A stretch of 64,000 nt of DNA from the NCBI RefSeq assembly GCF_029867415.1, contig NC_081183.1, forward strand, positions 55,068,336 to 55,132,335, written 5' to 3'. The position numbers were made by a program, and so were the translations under genes. The DNA is from Vicia villosa. Lineage: Eukaryota; Streptophyta; Magnoliopsida; Fabales; Fabaceae. The notes below the pieces were generated by a model. The model had not been told where the DNA came from and did no database searches. It saw nothing but the letters and a program-made list of their open reading frames with translations. Every line of letters begins with the position of its first letter. The first letter of the stretch is position 1. Below, piece by piece: positions 1 through 11,944 of the stretch.

Positions 1-2
1 TA

Positions 3-2122
3 GAGGATGTCTCAGTGATCTCCAGCTTACCATTCAAAATCTCTGCCAAGGCTCCTTTCAAAATTTCCGCTACACTCAAAGTGGCATCAGTAATCATTGC
101 TAGTCCAATTCCATTTCCATACTCCTCAGACAAATCTGTCCCGTGGGGTTACGACACTAATGTTTATATCCATGGAGTTAAACATGATACCTTGACCAAA
201 GAGGCCCTGAATTTTACTGCTCCAACTGTTGATAACATTGTGGGTACCAGTAAGATCACGAGAAGTGGAAGGATCTTTTCACCAGAAATTTCTCCAAATG
301 TTGCTACTGGTCCAGTCCAGGTCCCAGTTCCTAATCAAGATATCGATGCTCGAGGCAAAGAGCCACAAGTTAAGCCAGTTCAAATACCGGTGGAGGTCAC
401 TGTTGAAGATCCATCGAAGCAAGAAATGGAGGAAATATTGAAAATCATCTGCAAGAGTGATTACAATATTGTCGAACAACTGGGGCACACTGCTTCAAAA
501 ATCTCAATGCTGTCTCTGTTAAAGTATTCAGAAGCTCATGCCAAAGCTCTGATGAAGTTCCTGAAAGCTGCGCATGTGCCTCAAGAGATTTCAGTCGATC
601 AATTTGAAAATTGTGTTGCCAATCTAACAGTGACCAATGGCCTCGGTTTCTCTGATGTTGATCTAACCCCTGCTGGAAAGAATCACAATAAAGCCCTACA
701 TATCTCCATTGAATGTAATGGCACCACTCTATCTCATGTGCTGGTAGATAACAGTTCTTCTTTGAACGTGTTACCAAAAACAGTACTGGAAAAGCTTGAC
801 TTCGAAGGAGTTGTGTTACAACCAAGCGATGTTGTGGTAAAAGCCTTCGATGGGTCAACAAGAACAGTGTACGGAAAGGTGAATCTCCCAATCAGAGTGG
901 GCTCTCAGATCTTTGGTTCTACCTTTTATGTAATGGAAATTCACCCAGCATATTCCTGTTTACTAGGACGCCCTTGGATACATGGGGCAAATGCTGTAAC
1001 TCCTACCCTGCATCAGAAGTTGAAATATCCAGTAAAAGGAAAGATTGTCACAGTTCATGGCGAAGAGGAATATGTGGTTAGTCACCTGAGCAATTCCAAA
1101 TATGTCGAGTTGAATGACGAATTCATCGAAACTCCCTGCCAGTCTTTTGAGATGGTCTCTCCAGATGTCTCTACTACCAAGCATATTTCTGCTACTCCAA
1201 CTACAACTATGGCTTCTCTCAAAGATGCCAAAGCTGTGATCGAAAAAGGTGATTGCACAGTATGGGGACAGCTCCTCGATGTACCTTACAAGTCCGACAA
1301 GCTAGGCCTAGGCTATGATAGTGGAAATCAAAAGAAAGATCAAAGTCCTTGTTCTGGAGGATTAATGTCACGTTTCATCAGCCAAGGAGTAAACGCCATT
1401 AAAGACGATGGAGTGTTCTTGAACCATATCATTCAGCCATATCCAGATGAAATTCCACCCATTTCCATGGGAATGTGGGATACTTTGGGAGAACCAAGCA
1501 GCGGGTATAATTATCAATATACCGCACCTCAGAATTCTTTTATTGCTATGGAAGATATTACCCCAACTGGATGGGGTGATCAATTTGAAAATGACAAAAG
1601 TCTCACAAGTCCCAGCACTCAGCAATATCAAAATCCACCTAAAGAAGTTTGGGATACGCTAGGAGAGCCAAGTGGCAAATATGACTTTATGGTGAAATAT
1701 TCCGCTCCTCCGAGCTCACAAATCGCCGTGGAAGACATTGTCCCAACTGGATGGGATGAACATTATGATGACAATTTTACTCCTGAAAACACCAGGGAAA
1801 CACCAAATAACGAGGGTTACTTTCTGTCACAATACACCACTCAGCAGACTGCACAAGTCTCCCTCAAAGACATCATCCCGACTGGATGGGACGGCCTTAT
1901 TGAGTATCTCGCTCAGCCAACAGAGGTACCTCAACCTGGATCCTCATATCCAACAGATCATCCTACTTATCCTAAAAGATCACCGACTCATTTCCCCACC
2001 AATGAAATCAATGCTGTGGGAGATGAAGAAGACAACTGCAACTGGAACAGCTGGATACTCCTTGCTCACAACAATGGATTGAACAACTGGAAGACTGAGG
2101 ATGTGATCTCCTTCGATCAGGA
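3..2122 (+). CDS. Ogre gag C-terminus and aspartic protease (exon before intron)
   Basis: The frame is open to the window edge, so no true start is present; the first in-frame ATG-like codon at 15 is a GTG and is not proposed as a start. The middle part, about residues 195-330, is a retropepsin-like domain with the Tat-style core LVDNSSSLNVLP; family members normally have a Gly where the second Ser stands (D-[NG]-G-S-S), so the active-site glycine appears lost. A G-patch-like stretch (LGLGYDSG, about residue 435) follows, as is usual after Tat/Ogre protease. The last third carries repeated peptides (WDTLGEPS twice, [ED]DI.PTGW three times, about residues 485-630). The exon would splice after base 2122 into the RT exon; if not spliced, translation ends at the TAA at 2124-2126. 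Confidence 0.85.
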
Positions 2123-2381
2123 GTAAATGCAATTTCCTGTTTTCTTTGTGTATATTGTGCAAAGATAAAAATGGTTCCTGTACTATCGAACCATGAGCTT
2201 GAAAGCCGTGTGCCTTGCCCGAAGCACACTGGTCCTTTTATAAGGGTTTATCATATCATGAGCATGTGCATTCAATAAAATCATGGGACGTTTGCATATT
2301 CAAATTTTGTGATCCTTTTTCTTTCTTTTCTTTTTCAAATAGCTATGTTTTCTTACACACACTCACATAAATAAAATGCAG
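2123..2381 (+). other. Putative Ogre intron between protease and RT
   Basis: A 259-base segment beginning GTAAAT and ending TGCAG, with a T-rich stretch before the acceptor, separates the protease frame from the RT frame. The upstream exon leaves two bases of a codon (2121-2122); base 2382 completes a Glu codon and the next codon at 2383 is exactly in the RT frame, so removing this segment joins the two frames. Without splicing, the protease frame stops at 2126. Introns at this position are established for Ogre elements; the exact sites here are inferred from the sequence. Confidence 0.8.
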
Positions 2382-4335
2382 ATTCACATTCACGTTGGAT
2401 CCAGTCGATAACGATTCTGCTATTGCCCGTCATGACTTTGAAAATCCGATCTACCAAACTGAGGACGAAAGTGAGGAAGATTGTGAAGTACCAAGAGAAC
2501 TTGCAAGGCTGCTAGAACAAGAAGAGAAGGCTATACAGCCTCATGAGGAACCAATTGAGGTTATCAACTTGGGCAGCAACGAAGAAAAGAAAGAAGTCAA
2601 AATAGGGGCTGATTTAGAAAACAGTGTCAAGCAAAGACTGATCCAAATGTTGCAAGACTACGTCGAGATATTCGCCTGGTCCTATGAAGATATGCCAGGC
2701 CTTGACACAGACATTGTGGTTCATCGCCTGCCAATCAAGGAAGGTAGCACTCCAGTCAAGCAGAAACTACGAAGGAGTAGGCCTGATATGTCAAAAAAGA
2801 TCAAAGACGAGGTTGAAAAGCAATTCAATGCCGGCTTCCTGAAAGTTGTAAGTTATCCTCCTTGGATAGCTAACATCGTGCCCGTACCTAAAAAAGACGG
2901 GAAAGTCAGAATGTGTGTAGACTACAGAGATCTGAACTGGGCAAGCCCCAAAGATGATTTCCCTTTACCTCACATCGATGTACTGGTTGATAATACCGCA
3001 CAATGCAAGGTATTCTCCTTTATGGATGGATTCTCAGGGTACAATCAAATCAAGATGGCACCCGAAGACATGGAAAAAACAACCTTCACAACACCCTGGG
3101 GAACCTTTTGTTACAAAGTAATGCCCTTTGGTTTAAAAAACGCAGGAGCAACCTATCAACGTGCAATGGTAGCTCTATTTCATGATATGATTCATCAGGA
3201 GATAGAGGTGTATGTCGATGATATGATTGCAAAGTCCAACACCGAAGAAGAACATCTGGGTCATTTACACAAGCTGTTTGACAGACTCGAGAAATACAGG
3301 TTGCGACTGAATCCAAATAAGTGTACCTTTGGAGTAAGATCCGGCAAACTCTTAGGTTTCATCGTCAGTAGCAAAGGTATTGAGGTTGATCCGGCCAAGG
3401 TCAAAGCCATTCAAGAAATTCCTATACCCCGTACCGAGAAACAAGTCAGAGGATTCTTGGGACGTCTGAATTACATCGCCCGATTTATTGCCCACATGAC
3501 TACTACTTGTGTGCCGATCTTCAAACTGTTGAAGAAAGATCAAGTGGAAAGGTGGAATGACAAATGCCAGTTAGCCTTTGACAAAATCAAAGAGTATCTC
3601 CAAAAACCGCCAATCTTGTTACCACCTGTGGAAGAAAGACCTCTGATAATGTACCTAACTGTGTTAGAAGATTCAATGGGGTGTGTACTGGGGCAACATG
3701 ACGAGTCCGGCCGAAAGGAGCATGCAATCTACTATCTTAGCAAAAAGTTTACCGATTGTGAAACAAGATACTCACTACTCGAAAAAACTTGCTGTGCCTT
3801 AGCATGGGCGGCTCGCCGACTAAGACAGTATATGCTAAATCACACCACTTTCCTAATCTCCAAAATAGATCCTATCAAGTACGTGTTCGAAAAACCTGCT
3901 CTCTCTGGAAGAATAGCAAGATGGCAAATGATCCTAACAGAATATGACATTCAATACACTTCACAAAAAGCAATCAAAGGAAGTGTGGTAGCTGATCATC
4001 TGGCTCATCAAGCAGTGGATGATTATCAAGCATTGAACTTTGACTTCCCAGACGAGGACATTATGCTAGTCAATGACTACAAACAACCAGGACCAGAAGA
4101 AGGACCCGAGCCAGGATCCCGGTGGACTATGGTTTTTGACGGAGCTTCTAACGCACTTGGCAATGGCATCGGAGCTGTGATCATTTCTCCTGCAGGAGGT
4201 TATACACCATTCACTGCCAGATTATGCTTCAACTGCACTAACAATATAGCCGAGTACGAAGCATGTATTCTGGGTCTCAAAGCTGCAATCGATCTAAGAA
4301 TCAAGTTCCTGAAGGTCTACGGAGACTCGGCGCTT
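2382..4335 (+). pseudogene. Ogre reverse transcriptase and RNase H (pol, first part)
   Basis: Encodes the RT that copies element RNA to cDNA and the RNase H that removes the template. A lead-in segment (ARLLEQEEKAIQPH) is typical of Tat elements. RT fingers and palm run from about 2740 to 3400, with VPVPKKDGKVRMCVDYRDLN and the catalytic YVDDM near 3207-3221. The classical RNase H follows at about 3640-3990 (IMYLTVLEDSMGCVLGQ). A second, archaeal-type RNase H, a hallmark of the Tat clade, starts at WTMVFDGASNALGNGIGA near 4123. The frame breaks inside this second RNase H at about 4334-4337, where one extra G after the GDSAL motif throws the reading into a run ending at 4443. No in-frame ATG is needed because this is the downstream exon. 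Apart from this frameshift the domain is open. Confidence 0.9.
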
Positions 4336-5854
4336 GGTAATTTACCAAGTCAAAGAGGAATGGGACACGAAGCACCCGAATCTAATTCCTTACAAAGAAT
4401 ATGTGCTGAGTCTGATTCCTTATTTCGAAGAAATCACTTTTGAACACATCCCACGCGAGGAAAATCAACTAGCTGATGCCTTAGCTACCATGTTATCCAT
4501 GTTCAAAGTCAGGTGGGACAATGAGGCGCCGATGATCACCATTTACAGACAAGATGAACCATCTTATTGCAATGAGATCGATGCTGAAGGAACGGAAGAA
4601 AAACCATGGTTCCATGAAGTAAAAAGATATCTCGAAACTCAGGAGTACCCTGAAGGGGCGTCCATCAACGACAGAAAGTTTCTAAGGAGGTTTGCCGCCA
4701 AATTCTTTTTAAGTAATGGAACCCTATACAAACGCAACCATGACTCGACTTTACTTCGTTGTGTAAACAAGAAGGAAGCAGAACAGATTATGGAAGACAT
4801 ACACAATGGTGCCTTTGGTACTCATTCAAGTGGACATACAATGGCTAAAAAGATCCTCAGAGCAGGTTATTACTGGTCTACCATGGAGACGGACTGTCAT
4901 CATCATTCCCGAACCTGTCACAAATGTCAGATATATGCAGACAAGGTACATGTACCTCTAGTCCCGTTAAACGTCCTGACAGCTCCTTGGCCTTTTGCAA
5001 TGTGGGATATTGATATGATTGGAGAAATCAAGCCCACTGCCTCCAACGGACATCGTTTTATCCTGGTCGCCATTGACTACTTCACAAAATGGGTAGAAGC
5101 AGCTTCATTTGCTTCTGTCACCAAGAATGTTGTGGCCCGGTTTATCAAGCACAATCTCATTTGTCGGTATGGCATCCCTGAACGGATCATCACAGACAAT
5201 GGCACAAATCTAAACAACAGAATGATTACTGAACTTTGCACACAATTCAAGATCAAACATCATAATTCTTCTCCATATCGACCAAAGATGAATGGCGCAG
5301 TGGAAGCTGCCAACAAGAACATCAAGAAAATCATACAAAAGATGACAGTAACCTACAAAGACTGGCATGAGATGTTACCTTTTGCTCTTCATGGTTATCG
5401 CACATCTGCGCGTACTTCAACAGGGGCAACTCCATTCTCCTTAGTCTATGGTATGGAGGCAGTTCTCCCAATTGAAATTCAGATTCCTTCCCTAAGGATT
5501 ATGAAAGAAGCCGATCTAGACGAAAACGATTGGATTCAGACCCGGTTGGACCAGATAAACTTGATTGATGAGAAGAGGCTCGCAGCTATTTGTCATGGTC
5601 AGTTGTACCAAAAGCGTATGATCAAAGCCTTCAACAAGAAAGTCAAAAGTCAGGCATACCAAACCGGCGGCTTGGTTGTCAAACGCATCATCTTACCACA
5701 AGGTGATCCCAGAGGCAAGTGGACTCCCACTTATGAGGGACCATTTGTAATCAAGAAAATATTCTCCGGCGGTGCCATGTTGCTTACCACCATGGATGGC
5801 AAGGATTTCCCACACCCTGTGAATGCGGACATAGTCAAAAAATACTTCGCTTGA
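4334..5854 (+). pseudogene. Ogre second RNase H (C-terminal part) and integrase
   Basis: Continues the pol polyprotein one frame away from the RT exon. It opens with the end of the archaeal-type RNase H (HIPREENQLADALATM, about 4447-4494). The integrase zinc finger HHCC is visible at about 4820-4935 (GTHSSGH ... CHKCQ), and the catalytic D, D, E lie in MWDIDMIGE (about 5010), ITDNGTN (about 5195) and GAVEAANKN (about 5300). The C-terminal DNA-binding part ends at ADIVKKYFA before the TGA at 5852-5854. All three catalytic residues and the zinc ligands are present, so this part could be functional if the single frameshift upstream were absent. The ATG at 4334 is incidental. Confidence 0.9.
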
Positions 5855-5862
5855 AAAGAAAA

Positions 5863-6022
5863 GCTCGCTAAGTTGAAAACCTGAAAGGGCAACTTAGGCA
5901 AAAAATGAGCGTCTCGGTGGATTGAAAACCCGAAAGGGCGGTCCAGGCAAAAATTAGAGACTAAATAATACTATCCCGGTAGGCTGAAAACCTGAAAAGG
6001 CAGCCTAGGCAAAAGTTAGGGA
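5863..6022 (+). other. Three covarying stem-loops just downstream of Ogre integrase
   Basis: Three consecutive units (5863-5910, 5911-5961, 5974-6022) each fold as an outer stem, an internal loop containing GGCAAAA on the 3' side, an inner stem of 7-8 bp and a 14-nt loop AAAACC[T/C]GAAA[G/A]GG. Inner stems differ but stay paired: TAAGTTG/CAACTTA, TGGATTG/CGGTCCA (two G-U pairs), TAGGCTG/CAGCCTA. Outer stems also covary: GCTC/GAGC, GTCTC/GAGAC, TCCC/GGGA. Conserved bases lie only in the loops. This looks like a repeated RNA structure in the element transcript. Its function is unknown to me. Confidence 0.75.
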
Positions 6023-7090
6023 ATAAAGCGTACAACTATGTTCTGTATAGCTGCCTATTCACCTTCAAGATTCAACACATCAAAGACACCGATCAGTCCA
6101 ATTACTTTCTTCCAACAAGTGAGGGATGAGATGCTCGAAGACCGATTGGCAATAGCAGAATTGAAACTTGACTGGATTGTGTTCATATAGCTATTTCACG
6201 TTATAAATATTTTTCAAAGCTTTATGACAATTTCCTACTACTAGGATTGTTGTCTCCCTGTACTAATCCGCCTATCATGGCTCTTTTTCAAAAATCAGTG
6301 CAGCTTAGGCTCAAAATTAACATTTTCACTTTTTTCTGTTTTGAATACGTAAACGTCCCAATGATAATTTTGAATGAACATGTGCATTTGAATATGATTG
6401 ATATTTACCAGGAAAAAACAGGAACAACATTCAGGTAATGTCCCAATCATTTGGACATCATCCCGAAACCAGCATCAGAAGAAAATCCCCAAGAGAAATA
6501 CATTTCTCAGCAAATTCCTCGATAAGATTTTTCTCTCCAAACGAAGTGATCCGAGAAATCTTATCCCCCAGCAGGGCTGTTCTAGATTACTATCTCCAGA
6601 AGGTGTGGTCTCCACACCAGGACTTGGTCAAATAGTGCATCGGAGGATTATGCATCTTCCTCATTCCCACTCAAAAGATCATCAACAATCACAATACCTT
6701 CATCTCCAGATGACTGACTAGCTGGGATTTATTTTCCCAATCATACATCATACATCATATATCATACATCATATATCATACATCATACGTCATACGCATA
6801 TTCATACATAGCATATAATGTTTCATAACAAACGCATACATAACATGCATATTTCTGTTAGAGAATCTCATGCATTACATGCATCATAAACATTGCATAT
6901 CACTAACTTGATTTTTCAGGCAGACGGATGTCTTCAGCAAAGATGTTCTCAATCACATGCAGTGTTCCCCTTGAACTCTATTCAAATAAGCAGTCCTCTC
7001 AGATATAATCAAGCCAAGGATTCATTCTGAAGAGATCTCTCTTTCCAAATCACTTATCAACTCAAAAAACAAGTAACACAGATCAAAGTC
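6023..7090 (+). other. Ogre 3' untranslated region, no gene seen
   Basis: Non-coding sequence between the integrase hairpins and the 48-bp array. Short frames here show no recognisable domain. A degenerate microsatellite built on ATCATACA lies at about 6743-6800. Long repeat-bearing 3' UTRs are usual for Ogre. Confidence 0.6.
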
Positions 7091-7420
7091 GATACCTCAG
7101 ACGGTTCCAGAACGATCTACCATCGAAGATCTAAAGCTGATACCTCAGACGGTTCCAGAACGATCTACCATCGAAGATCTAAAGCTGATACCTCAGACGG
7201 TTCCAGAACGATCTACCATCGAAGATCTAAAGCTGATACCTCAGACGGTTCCAGAACGATCTACCATCGAAGATCTAAAGCTGATACCTCAGACGGTTCC
7301 ACAACGATCAACTTTCAAAATCTAAAGCGGAAAAACTTTGGACAGTTCCGTAACGATCATCCTCCTAGACTTAAAACGGTAACCTTGAACGGTTCCGAAA
7401 CGGTCGACGCAGAGGTTCTC
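7091..7420 (+). repeat. 48-bp tandem array in the Ogre 3' UTR
   Basis: Four essentially identical 48-bp units start at 7091, 7139, 7187 and 7235 (GATACCTCAGACGGTTCCAG...). A fifth at 7283 is diverged and two strongly degenerate ones run to about 7420. Identical inner units and decayed outer ones indicate recent local amplification. Ogre 3' UTRs are known sources of satellite repeats in legumes. Confidence 0.9.
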
Positions 7421-7670
7421 AAATCCTTCATCAAGATATAATCAATGGATTCATCTGGTGAACAAACCATCAATACAATTGCCCGATGGCATCTGAAAGC
7501 CCATCTCAGGTAATGTTTCAATCTTCCAACCACATTTCTCAGACAACATTCAAAGACAAATTCCAACATCACTCCCGATGGAGGTAAGTGCAAATTTTCA
7601 GGGCATCTAAAATATTCAATCATCTTCCACCTTCAGATTTCAGACAATCTCTTCAGGTTTAAGAAGATTG

Positions 7671-7682
7671 AATAGGGGCAAC
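7671..7682 (+). promoter_or_regulatory. Polypurine tract of the Ogre element
   Basis: AATAGGGGCAAC lies immediately before the LTR start TGTTATACCCC at 7683. The same context (GGTTTAAGAAGATTGAA, then AGGGGCA) occurs in reverse at 58441-58470 beside the other Ogre-like LTR, which supports both boundaries. It is the expected primer for plus-strand DNA synthesis. Confidence 0.75.
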
Positions 7683-8217
7683 TGTTATACCCCAAAATTT
7701 GCCCGCATCTTTTTTTCAAGAAAACTCCAATTTAAAAATTAGGAGTTTCATATAATCATGGATTTTTATTTCATAAATATCCTGACATATGAAATACTTA
7801 GTTTTTAGAATTTTTCTTATACAGTATTTTGGCTCGCTGTTGAATTTATTCTTACGCAAACGCCAGTTACTGTTTATTACTTCACACACGCTATTTATTT
7901 GATATTTATTTACAGATAAATAGTACTGACACAATTGGTACAGAGATAAATCTTTTGCAGGCGCAGAGTCCGGGATTCAGACTGTACTGGTAACAAGTAA
8001 ATTATTATTAATTTTTGTTTCCCACTAACTTTTGTACTATATTTTTCAAAATCTCTTTTCAAATCTCTTTTTCAAAAATCAAATCTTAACTTTATTCTAC
8101 ACATCTCTCTTTTTCCCAACACTATCATACACTTTCTTTCAAATCTTACTTCCACTCAAATTTTCCTTTTGTACGGAATCACTTCATTCCCCAACGTCTC
8201 TATCCCTCTTTTCATTC

Positions 8218-8225
8218 TATAAATA
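8218..8225 (+). promoter_or_regulatory. TATA box of the Ogre LTR
   Basis: TATAAATA in a C/T-rich promoter-like setting, about 100 bases upstream of the small ORF at 8318. It is the best core-promoter candidate in this LTR; the start site would fall about 30 bases downstream. Confidence 0.6.
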
Positions 8226-8317
8226 CCTCTCATTTTTTTTCATAAAATCTCACATCAAATTTCAACTCATCTCTCAAATTTCTACTTCATATCCATTCTC
8301 TTCTTCCCCCGGCAAAA

Positions 8318-8485
8318 ATGGCGAAGCGGATAGAGACGTGTTTTCTTATGATCATCACCGTCGTAGTGGTAATCATGTCCTTCTTCTGTCTGCATAGACC
8401 TAAAAAATGTGGACCTGGGATGTTGACACTCCCAATCATCTACATGTTACTGTTTGTAGCATGGGTTATTAATCGTCATTCTTAA
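8318..8485 (+). CDS. 55-aa two-TM peptide ORF inside the Ogre LTR (hypothetical)
   Basis: A short complete frame in the LTR, starting MAKRIETCFLMIITV and ending AWVINRHS. The ATG is in a good plant context (AAAAATGGCG) and is the first ATG I see downstream of the LTR TATA box. Two hydrophobic segments, about residues 8-25 and 35-51, are separated by a basic, Cys-containing turn (HRPKKCG). This would give a small hairpin-like membrane protein. I recognise no family. Because it lies at the head of the LTR transcript it could be translated, act as an upstream ORF, or be chance. No homologue is visible in the other Ogre-like LTRs of this window. Confidence 0.4.
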   Translation: MAKRIETCFLMIITVVVVIMSFFCLHRPKKCGPGMLTLPIIYMLLFVAWVINRHS

Positions 8486-11400
8486 AGTTTGCCGTATCTT
8501 TTATTTCCTAATGTACCGTTTACTCGTCGTACTGTTCATTATAGTATGTAATATTTGTGCTGTCAGTATTAAATGTTATACTATTTGTCATATTGTTGCT
8601 TAATTATTCAGATAATATTTTGTGTGTTTTCTGCCAGTCAAATATTTATCTTTCTGTGCATTAAATGATTTTCAGGGTTATTATCGGTAATTTTGCTCGC
8701 ATACAGTAAATATTAATTATTTATTATGTCTGTGTTTTTTAACAAGTCATGTAAATAAACTTTCATCTTTCACATAAAACAAAAACAACAAAAAGAAAAT
8801 TAACTTTGACTGTTGATTTTTCACTCTAGCTGTTACATGCCTGAATAGTCAGTTGACAGTCAAACTGCTGACAGTACAATTCTCCGTGTTTTGTACCATC
8901 AATCAAATCAAACTTTTACAATTCAAAATTCCAAGATTTTTGTTCTAGAAGTCTTCTGAATATCACATGATTAGCAGAGACTCAGCACTGCACAAAAATC
9001 AGGTACGCTTAACTGTCTCCTACACAAACAGTCCCTGATTAGGGTTTATTGTTTTTCAGGAGAAACAAGTTTTTGAGACCTCAAATGGATTTCATGGACC
9101 TCCATACATCTCAAAGTACCATCATACAAATTTTCAAACTTCAATTCACTCAGACACACCGTCAACAGCTCAAATGGTCAACAGACGACCCGTTTGACCA
9201 AAAAAGTCAACAGACAGTCAAAAATGAAATTTTTTGTCAACATCCATATTTTGTCAAAGGATTCATCATTTGATCATTGGATGATCATAATTCATCAAGG
9301 AAAGATAAAAAATCAACAAAACCCTAAGATTCAAAATTAGGGTTTTCTCCTAAAAAGTCAACTGAACTTTGACTGGTCATAACTCTCTCATCCTTCATCC
9401 AAAAAATTCAAACCAAATCTCATTTTGAAGGAAATTCAATTATATTTCAAATGCAATTGGTCCCATGGTCATTAGGTTCACCATTTGAAAAATATGAACC
9501 AAGACATTATAGGTCATTTTCAAAGTCAACAAAAAGACACTTTTTTCAAAAGGACACACAAGGAGCATCAAAAATCATTTTGACATGAGACCAAAGACAT
9601 TGGTTAGAGGACTCTTTGAGGTTTCCAAAAAGTGAAAGATCTCCTTCATATGACAAAAATTGAGGGGTTTACACCTTGTTGAAGTTGGCTAAATTTTGGG
9701 AAAATGCATAAAACCAACATTGCTCAAAAATGTATTTTTTCCAAATGGGGCCAAGTTTTCATAGTTCAAACATGTTTACCATGATATAATGGGCCTCCCA
9801 CGACCAAGACAAAGCCCACACCATTTTTATTCATTTTTGGTTTAATTTTATCCTATTTTAAGATTAAATTGAAAATGGAAAATGGAAGGATAATGGATGG
9901 CTTAAATCTTAAGCATGACTCACCAAAGAATCTTTAATTTTCTGCAGAAAATTGAAGTACAAGGCAAGAGAAGTGAAGGAGAGCAAGACTTGGTCAAATA
10001 TTCAAACATTTTTAATATTTAAAAATCAAAGTTTCAACCAAGCAATGAATGCTTCTTGGCTTAGTTTCTAAGCACTTCTTGGCTTATAAATGAAGCTGCA
10101 TACTTCAACAACAACAGAGACACGAAAATAGCAAGAAGGCATAGCATAGAAACCTCAAAATTCTCACAAAATACCAAACACTTTGTAATTTTCGTTTTGC
10201 TACTTGTAGCTTACTTCAATAAAAAATAATCATTCAAATCATCCTTTGAGGTCACATAGAGTAAGATTGGTGCACTAAACAAGTCCCATGATGCTTTAAA
10301 TACGTGTATCATCATCTTCATATTCATAACTTCATAACTTTCGTTTTCCAAATTTTCACGTGTAATAACTTAATCTAATCTTTGATTTGAGTTCCTGACA
10401 TCATTTAGAGTGGATCCAATGTAGCTCATGCAAGGAATCACTCCTCTAACACCTTCCACCATTGTTGGTTGTCTAAACTTGAGAAGCTTCGAGTTGCATC
10501 TTCCATGAACTTTTAGCAAAAACTAATGCCACTAATGAACTCAGAGGGTCTTAATTAGGCTATCTAGGTTGTTTGCAATCATTTATTTTCGTGTCTATGC
10601 AGGTTTAAAGAAGGAGGAAATCGGACATCAAAACCGTTGCCAAAAACCTTGAAAAATTGTTGCCATAGCTGTGAAGAAGATGATGAACAGTGCCCAAGAC
10701 TTATTGACCTCCACGCGTGCGTCCCTGGTTGGCTGGTCAATCTTCAGCGCCCTCTCCCTTGTTTCTATTCGTCCACGCATGCATGGTGGGACCAGCCTGA
10801 CTTATTAAAAGTCTCTATGTCCCACGTGATTGGTCAATGCAAGTGCACCATGTTCTCTTCAATCTGGGCCACAGATCTTCATTAAAAAATGAATCCAATG
10901 CACCAGACAAGTAGTCCATACCATGGACTCACCAGCATAACACATCTGATTACTATCTTTTTATTTTTCTATTTTATTTTAATTTCTTTGCAAAATTAAT
11001 TAAAAATAGTTTTAAAAATCCAAAAAATACACAAAAAATATTTTTAAGTTAATAAAATAATATTTTATTTTCTTATATAAAAATATTTTATTTTTCTTCA
11101 TAATTTAAATATTTTGCATAATTAATTAGTTTATATTTATATATTTGCTTTTTAATTATTTCAACCAATCAAAAAATCATAAAAAAAATTGTTCTTTATA
11201 TTAAATATAGTTTATATATTATAGGCTAATTTTGTACATATTTAGAATAATTTTCTCTTTAAGTTGTAATTATTTGTATAATTATGTATTAATTAACTTA
11301 ATGATTTCAAAATCAATTTCAAAAATTCCAAAAAAATTAGTTTTGTTTTAAAATTAATTAACAAGCATTTTGAACATATTTTAAACTTAATTTTTAGGTT

Positions 11401-11944
11401 TAAATTTTATTTCCATCTTTTCCTCATTTTAATTAAATTAATCATGCATTAATTATAATTAAAATCAATCATAAAAAATCCAAAAACATTTCTTTTATTT
11501 TTCTTGCAATTTAAATTCCTAGATAAATGTATAGGTCGTCAAATTCATGTAAATAGCGTAGTTTACATTTCCTGCACAATCGATGTAATAGCGTAGATTT
11601 ACTTTCCGCATTTTAAATTCCAGCACATATAAACTGCGTGTATGTCAAAGATAAAAATTGAATCGTTAGATCACTAAACTTCAAAGATAAAATATCTGAA
11701 TCTAAACACAGTCACACTTCCACCTCTTAAGGTAATCCCTTTTCTCATTCTTTTCAAAATCAATCAAAAATCAAATTCTACTGTTTCGAGTACAAAATCA
11801 AACTTTTGTTTATATCCGGTGGAAGGATAGATATTTAAAGGAAATAGGATAAAGACCTTATAACTCAGGGTAGACCTCCTAATTTGCTTTCTCAAATCAA
11901 AACAAACAAATCTCTCATATATCATTGTTTTTCAAAACAAAACT

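Noticed and set aside
2395..2397. TTG at 2395 as a translation start for RT
   Set aside because: TTG is not a credible plant start here, and the frame joins the upstream exon through a GT-AG intron.
6247..6721. Short plus-strand frames in the Ogre 3' UTR
   Set aside because: Overlapping frames without domains, in a region known to be non-coding in the family.
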